In this document: piece by piece, positions 59,915-64,000 of the stretch
Layout of the letters: the number at the start of each line of letters is the position of its first letter
Position numbering within the stretch: position 1 is the first letter of the stretch
From: JAVBQJ01 sp031549115
GTDB lineage: Bacteria > Verrucomicrobiota > Lentisphaeria > Victivallales > Victivallaceae
Assembly: GCA_031549115.1 (NCBI GenBank)
Contig: JAVBQJ010000025.1
Location: 40,442 to 104,441 of the forward strand
DNA length: 64,000 nucleotides
Direction: 5' to 3'
Position numbers and translations under genes: made by a program
Notes under the pieces: model-generated
Database searches by the model: none
Seen by the model: the letters and a program-made list of their open reading frames with translations, nothing else
Told to the model about the DNA's origin: nothing

Positions 59915-61213
59915 TTACTCCAGATTCACTTCGATTTCCGCCGCATCCACTCCGGGCAGCATTTCCACACTGTCCGCCTGGTCGAGAACTTCATTCAACC
60001 GGCCGAAAGCGTTGCGCAACTGCATTTCCGCCATTCCCACAAACGAAGAGGTCACCGTCGACAACCCGTCGTCCTGGCGCGATACCATCGTCGCCATCGC
60101 TTCGTTGTAGGTGCTTTCGCCCGTGCCGAGCGGATTGAGCCAGCCGGTAACCTTGCTCTGGCCGTCTTTCGGATAGTAGAAGAACACACTGCCGGCCTTC
60201 GGCATTCCGCCGGTCAAACGCTGGAAATCGGCATCGGCCGCCAACGTCTTGCCCGCCGCGACCCGGTCGGCCACCGCCACATCCAGATCTTTCATCGTCA
60301 TCACCATGAACGAATCGGTGCCTTTCTTCAGCATCACCGTGTCGAACGGCACCTTTTCCCGCATCATCTCCGGAAGCGCGATGCAAACCGAGTCCATCGT
60401 GAATTCCGCTCCCGGCATCAGCGACAGCATCGGAGCCGCCAGGCCGTAGAGCATATTGTCGCGGTCGGTGATGCGCACCAGCAATTGCAGCCCGGCATCG
60501 TCCGTATCCACCATCATGAATTCCGCCGGACCCGAGATCGCCTGCAGAATTCCCGGGATGTCGAACATCAAGCGCGACTCCAGCTCCGCCAGCTCCGGGA
60601 AAGCCGTCAGGATACGGCCATGAGCCGCGCCCAGATCCGGATTCACGACCCCGGCCAGGCAGGCATTGTCCGGCCAGTTGGCGCCGAGTGCCGGGAAGTC
60701 CATATTCTGCCCCGACATATCCCACATCAGCCCTTCCGCCGCCCGATCGCCGGTGTAGAAGAATTGACGCGTCGAATAGAACGGATCCTTTTCCGTCCCC
60801 AGATTGATCGAACTCATGCCGAACGCCTGAATGGCGTCATATCCGAACAGCGGCCATGCTTCACGCGCCCGCTCCGCCACCATCTCGACCTGTGCGGTTT
60901 CCGTATCGAAGAATTGACGCTCCACCAGCTGCGCCATCAGCGAATTCAGCCACGGCCCCAGCGTCGCCGAAAGATTCTCCATATTGCCGTACATATAAAG
61001 GTCGCCGCCGGCTTCCAGTCGGGAATTCACCCGTTCGAAAACCAGCAATGCTTCCTGCGCCGCCAAACATTCCGCCGGGGGCGCCCCTTTCACTGCCGTA
61101 CCGGCCAGTGAACTCAGCTCGACTGCGGACTCGGGTCCTGTCGACGTACAGTGAATGCCGCTCAACGCCAGCAAACTCGCCGCCGCCAGAGCCATCCGGG
61201 ATTTCAGATTCAT
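59915..61213 (-). CDS. Secreted protein of unknown function, partner of the 58369 gene
   Basis: 432 residues; signal peptide about 20 (MALAAASLLALSGIHC). The cysteine after GIH is not in a proper lipobox, so normal signal-peptidase cleavage is as likely. Mature part: mixed alpha-beta domain with many acidic and Met residues (MFDIPGILQAISGPAEFMMV). It appears built like the first part of the downstream protein (lengths of helices, FxSxNLG-type strands), suggesting distant paralogy. GGAGGG 7 nt before the ATG. No family recognised. Confidence 0.62.
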   Translation of the reverse strand: MNLKSRMALAAASLLALSGIHCTSTGPESAVELSSLAGTAVKGAPPAECLAAQEALLVFERVNSRLEAGGDLYMYGNMENLSATLGPWLNSLMAQLVERQFFDTETAQVEMVAERAREAWPLFGYDAIQAFGMSSINLGTEKDPFYSTRQFFYTGDRAAEGLMWDMSGQNMDFPALGANWPDNACLAGVVNPDLGAAHGRILTAFPELAELESRLMFDIPGILQAISGPAEFMMVDTDDAGLQLLVRITDRDNMLYGLAAPMLSLMPGAEFTMDSVCIALPEMMREKVPFDTVMLKKGTDSFMVMTMKDLDVAVADRVAAGKTLAADADFQRLTGGMPKAGSVFFYYPKDGQSKVTGWLNPLGTGESTYNEAMATMVSRQDDGLSTVTSSFVGMAEMQLRNAFGRLNEVLDQADSVEMLPGVDAAEIEVNLE

Positions 61214-61247
61214 GGTATGCCCTCCAATTGTTTCAAGTCACTGACAG

Positions 61248-61276
61248 AATATAAAGCGCCTCGAATTGAATTACAA
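61248..61276 (-). promoter_or_regulatory. Promoter of the secreted-protein operon
   Basis: On the minus strand, TTGTAA (61276-61271) and TATATT (61253-61248) are spaced by 17 bp, about 35 nt before the ATG of the gene at 59915-61213. Same -35 sequence as before the 58-residue gene. Confidence 0.6.
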
Positions 61277-61423
61277 GTTGACTTTCGGCACATATCCGCT
61301 TTTTTTCAGGCTATTTTGCCGCTTTTAGCCAAGGTTTCCTCTCCATGCCGCCGCTTTCGGCGCCGATATGGGAAAACTTATGATACTTTTTTGTAACTGT
61401 TTGGTTATTTTTTACTTCCGACG

Positions 61424-62779
61424 TCAACGCGCCAGCCGCTCCAGCAACTTCAACAGCCAGCTGCCGAACGGCGGGTAACGCAACGGCCAATCCAGCCGGT
61501 TCGAGCGGCGCATCACCGGTTTCATATGCGAAAAGGTCGTGAAGGTTCTTTGGCCGTGATACGCCCCCATTCCGGATTCGCCGACGCCGCCGAACGGCAT
61601 TGCCGGATTCATCAGGTGCATCACCGTGTCATTGCAGCATACGGCTCCCGAGCTGGTTTCGCGCACCATCCGGCGCTGTTCCGCGCGCGAACGCGAAAAG
61701 AAATACAGCGCCAGCGGCTTCGGGCGCCGGTTGATCGCCTCGATCGCCTCGTCCATGGTTTCAAATTCCAGCACCGGCAGGATCGGCCCGAAAATCTCCT
61801 GCTGCATCACCGGATCACTCCAGGTCACCTGATCGACGATGGTCGGTGCGATATAATGCGCTTTGGCCTCCCGCTCGCCGCCGGCCACCAGGCGTCCGTC
61901 CGCCAGCAGCCGGCTCAGCCGCTGGTAGTGCCATTCGTTGACGATGCGCCCGAAGTCGGGCGATTCCTGCGGATTGGCGCCGTAAAAATCGATGATCGCA
62001 CGCCGCATTTTCACCACCAGCGCGTCCTTGACCTGTCTGTGGACCAGCAGGTAATCGGGGGCGACGCAGGTCTGTCCGGCGTTCAGGAATTTGCCCCAGA
62101 CGATCCGCCGGGCGGCGATGTCCAGATCGGCGTCGGCCGCAACCACACACGGACTTTTGCCGCCCAGCTCCAGCGTCACCGGCACCAGATTCCGGGCCGC
62201 CCCCGCCATGACCTTGCGCCCCATTTCCGCGCCGCCGGTGAAGAAAATATAGTCGAAATTCTGCTGCGCCAACGCATCCGGTTCGCCGTCGGTCGTGGTC
62301 ACGTATTCGGGCGCAAAACACGTCTTCACGATGTTCGTCAACAACGTAGCCGTCATCGCCGCCGCCGGCGCCGGGCGCAGAATCACGCAGTTGCCGGCCG
62401 CCACCGCGCCGATCAGGGGCTCCATCGCCAGGAGAAACGGGTAATTCCACGCCGAAACGATCAGTACCACCCCGTACGGCTCCGCCGCCAGATACCCTGT
62501 CGACGGGAAGTTGAACAGCGCGGTCGGAACCCGGTGCGGACGGCTCCAGCACTTCAGCTTGCGCCGCATCAGCTTGAGAATCTGCATCGTCGGCAAATAT
62601 TCGGTCATCATCGCCTCGCACGGCGACTTGCCGAGGTCGTCCGCGAGCGCGGCGCAGATATCGTCGCGGCGCTTTCGCAGCTCCGCCAGCAGCCGGTCCA
62701 GTACCGCGCGGCGCACGGACACATCCTGAGTCGCCCGGGAATGGAAGAATTCCCGCTGGTGAAGAAGCAGATCCTGCAT
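61424..62779 (-). CDS. Aldehyde dehydrogenase, class 3-like
   Basis: 451 residues, the short form without the class 1 N-terminal arm, as in ALDH3/YwdH-type enzymes. Catalytic Cys C238 (GQTCVAPDYL) and general base E204 (LELGGKSP) are present, with N112 in SAWNYP. The coenzyme lysine normally in the IKPSE motif is replaced by R135 (ILRPAPAA). The C-terminal part (LERLAR) is slightly hydrophobic. Oxidises aldehydes with NAD(P). The gene is 4 nt after alr on the same strand and probably co-transcribed. Confidence 0.9.
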   Translation of the reverse strand: MQDLLLHQREFFHSRATQDVSVRRAVLDRLLAELRKRRDDICAALADDLGKSPCEAMMTEYLPTMQILKLMRRKLKCWSRPHRVPTALFNFPSTGYLAAEPYGVVLIVSAWNYPFLLAMEPLIGAVAAGNCVILRPAPAAAMTATLLTNIVKTCFAPEYVTTTDGEPDALAQQNFDYIFFTGGAEMGRKVMAGAARNLVPVTLELGGKSPCVVAADADLDIAARRIVWGKFLNAGQTCVAPDYLLVHRQVKDALVVKMRRAIIDFYGANPQESPDFGRIVNEWHYQRLSRLLADGRLVAGGEREAKAHYIAPTIVDQVTWSDPVMQQEIFGPILPVLEFETMDEAIEAINRRPKPLALYFFSRSRAEQRRMVRETSSGAVCCNDTVMHLMNPAMPFGGVGESGMGAYHGQRTFTTFSHMKPVMRRSNRLDWPLRYPPFGSWLLKLLERLAR

Positions 62780-62783
62780 TTTT

Positions 62784-63917
62784 TCAGCCCTTGTAAATTC
62801 GTTTTACCCGGGAGCCGAAGGCGCACAGAATGTCGTAAGCGTGCGTGCCTTTGAGCTGGGCCCAGTGATTCATGGTTATTTCGTTTTCGCCCTGGCGCCC
62901 GAGGCAGACCACTTCGTCGCCCCACGTCGCGTCCGGGACGTTTTCCAGCGAAACCGTCGTATAATCCATCGAAATCCGCCCCAGCACCGGGCACAGCTGC
63001 CCGCGCACCAGCACGTAACCGCGATTGGACAGCGCCAGCGGCAGCCCGTCGGCGTAACCGGCGGCGATCGTCCCGACCCGGGTATTCACCAGCAGCCGGT
63101 GTGTTCGGCCGTAGCCGAGCGTATAGCCCGCCGGCAGGGTCCGGACTCCGGCCAGCCGGGTCTTCAACTCCAACACCCCGGTCAGCTCCATCGCGTGACG
63201 TACTTCGGGGTCGTAATAACCGTACAGATTGATTCCCGCCCGCACCTGATTGCACGGCGGCCGGCTCGCCTCCGGAAAGTTGCTGATCGCGTCGCTGGCC
63301 GCCATGTGAACGGTTTCAAAGACGATCCCCTCCGCCGCCAATTCCGCGATGATCCGGTGAAATGCCGCGATCTGGCGCCGGGTGAAGTCGTCGTTCTGTG
63401 CATAGGCCACCGGAAAGTGCGAATACGCCCCGGTCAGCTTCAAATGCCGCAACCCGGCGATTTTCCGGATCACGCCGGCCGCGTCCGCCGCCATCGTGCC
63501 CAATCGTCCCATCCCGGTATCCACCAGCATGTGCCCCTGGACCGGAACTCCCAAACGCTCCGCGGTCCGGTCGATCAGTTGCGCCATCTCCCAATCGGTC
63601 ACCGGGACAATGATTCCGGCGGCCACCGCCGGAGCCACCTCCTCCGGCAGCAGATTCCCCAGAATCTGCACCGGCACGCCCAGCGGCACCAGCTCCAGCG
63701 CCTCATTCAGCTCCGCGGTCCCGAATACATCGGCACCGGCGCCGCGCAGCAGCTCCGCCACCGGCCGCCCGCCCAGCCCATAGGCATTCGCTTTCAATAC
63801 CGCCATCACCCGGCACGGCGCCACATGCGCCCGGATCGCCCGGAAATTGGCCGCAATCCCCGCGAGATCGATCTCCAGCCGCACCCGGCTTTCCCCCCGG
63901 CCCGGTACCCCATCCAT
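62784..63917 (-). CDS. alr: Alanine racemase
   Basis: 377 residues, fold type III PLP enzyme. Schiff-base lysine K42 in AVLKANAYG, catalytic tyrosine Y269 in TLGYGRT, then AAGYADGLP and the GRISMDYTTV dimer/phosphate segment. Interconverts L- and D-alanine for peptidoglycan. AAAGGAGATGG precedes the ATG. Followed on the same strand by the aldehyde dehydrogenase. Confidence 0.95.
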   Translation of the reverse strand: MDGVPGRGESRVRLEIDLAGIAANFRAIRAHVAPCRVMAVLKANAYGLGGRPVAELLRGAGADVFGTAELNEALELVPLGVPVQILGNLLPEEVAPAVAAGIIVPVTDWEMAQLIDRTAERLGVPVQGHMLVDTGMGRLGTMAADAAGVIRKIAGLRHLKLTGAYSHFPVAYAQNDDFTRRQIAAFHRIIAELAAEGIVFETVHMAASDAISNFPEASRPPCNQVRAGINLYGYYDPEVRHAMELTGVLELKTRLAGVRTLPAGYTLGYGRTHRLLVNTRVGTIAAGYADGLPLALSNRGYVLVRGQLCPVLGRISMDYTTVSLENVPDATWGDEVVCLGRQGENEITMNHWAQLKGTHAYDILCAFGSRVKRIYKG

Positions 63918-63959
63918 AATCCATCTCCTTTATTGATAATAGGAGCGGGGGCTTTGGAG

Positions 63960-64000
63960 GAGGGGAAAAAACCGTTTTGAGGAAACGGTTTTTTCCCCTC
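63960..64000. terminator. 18-bp perfect inverted repeat at the window edge
   Basis: GAGGGGAAAAAACCGTTT (63960-63977) pairs fully with its inverse (63983-64000) around TGAGG. Each arm contains a run of six A or T, so it may stop transcription in both directions. It lies 43 nt upstream of alr, so it more likely ends a gene beyond the window. It may extend past the edge. Confidence 0.75.

Noticed and set aside
1..64000. CRISPR arrays, rRNA operons and tRNA genes.
   Set aside because: No short regularly spaced direct repeats, no rRNA-like stretches and no convincing tRNA cloverleaf were seen in any gap.

Overview
The window reads as a chromosomal segment of a GC-rich Lentisphaerota bacterium (Victivallis-like; a lineage inference from gene content, not from a marker phylogeny). 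The main pointers are four genes for pseudopilin-like proteins with the near-invariant N terminus [20 protein letters not shown], each beside secreted or glycan-active proteins; many large glycan-active proteins (right-handed beta-helix, GH36-like, GH39-like, GHL10-like, DUF4091, GATase-like plus TIM barrel); a PurO-type IMP cyclohydrolase; and a KorB-KorC fusion. No rRNA, tRNA, CRISPR array, transposase or integrase was seen.

Layout. 0.1-3 kb: haemolysin III, lipid A-type acyltransferase, GntR regulator. 3.5-31 kb: a long glycan-use region of pseudopilin-plus-hydrolase modules with GntR, AraC and ROK regulators, interrupted by a YdcF-type protein, a YeiH-type exporter and an orphan pair of collagen-like and LamG-like proteins (17.8-19.5 kb). 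31.7-35.5 kb: TetR regulator and a ferredoxin-dependent 2-oxoacid oxidoreductase operon. 35.5-37 kb: PrsW-type protease and two YbjQ-like proteins. 37.2-49 kb: gyrB, recA, a TPR protein, a TolQ/TolR-like membrane motor operon, purO and a UvrD/PcrA-type helicase. 49-54 kb: RND efflux operon with its own TetR regulator. 54-64 kb: small lipoprotein, hybrid histidine kinase, a 58-residue protein, two large secreted proteins, aldehyde dehydrogenase and alanine racemase.

The most unusual feature is a dispersed repeat, here called SAR (stop-adjacent repeat, my label). Eight clear copies (A-H) of about 215-300 bp and one divergent relative (I) lie directly behind stop codons, all in the same orientation as the gene upstream. 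Each has an A-rich leader, the start TAGAGCCG, and a fixed series of hairpins P1-P7. At least three stems (P3, P4, P6) change sequence between copies while keeping pairing, whereas the P6 apical loop (GAAGCGTGAGCGA, a GNRA loop flanked by G.A mismatches) stays almost constant. That is the signature of a structured nucleic acid, most simply an RNA carried in 3' untranslated regions. I do not recognise it as a named family. One copy sits beside a duplicated 3' end of its host gene, and two copies contain the same extra ~75-nt arm at different positions, so the element moves or recombines.

Gene starts were chosen by ribosome-binding sites and neighbour spacing. Protein functions are family-level assignments from motifs visible in the translations; no database search was run.
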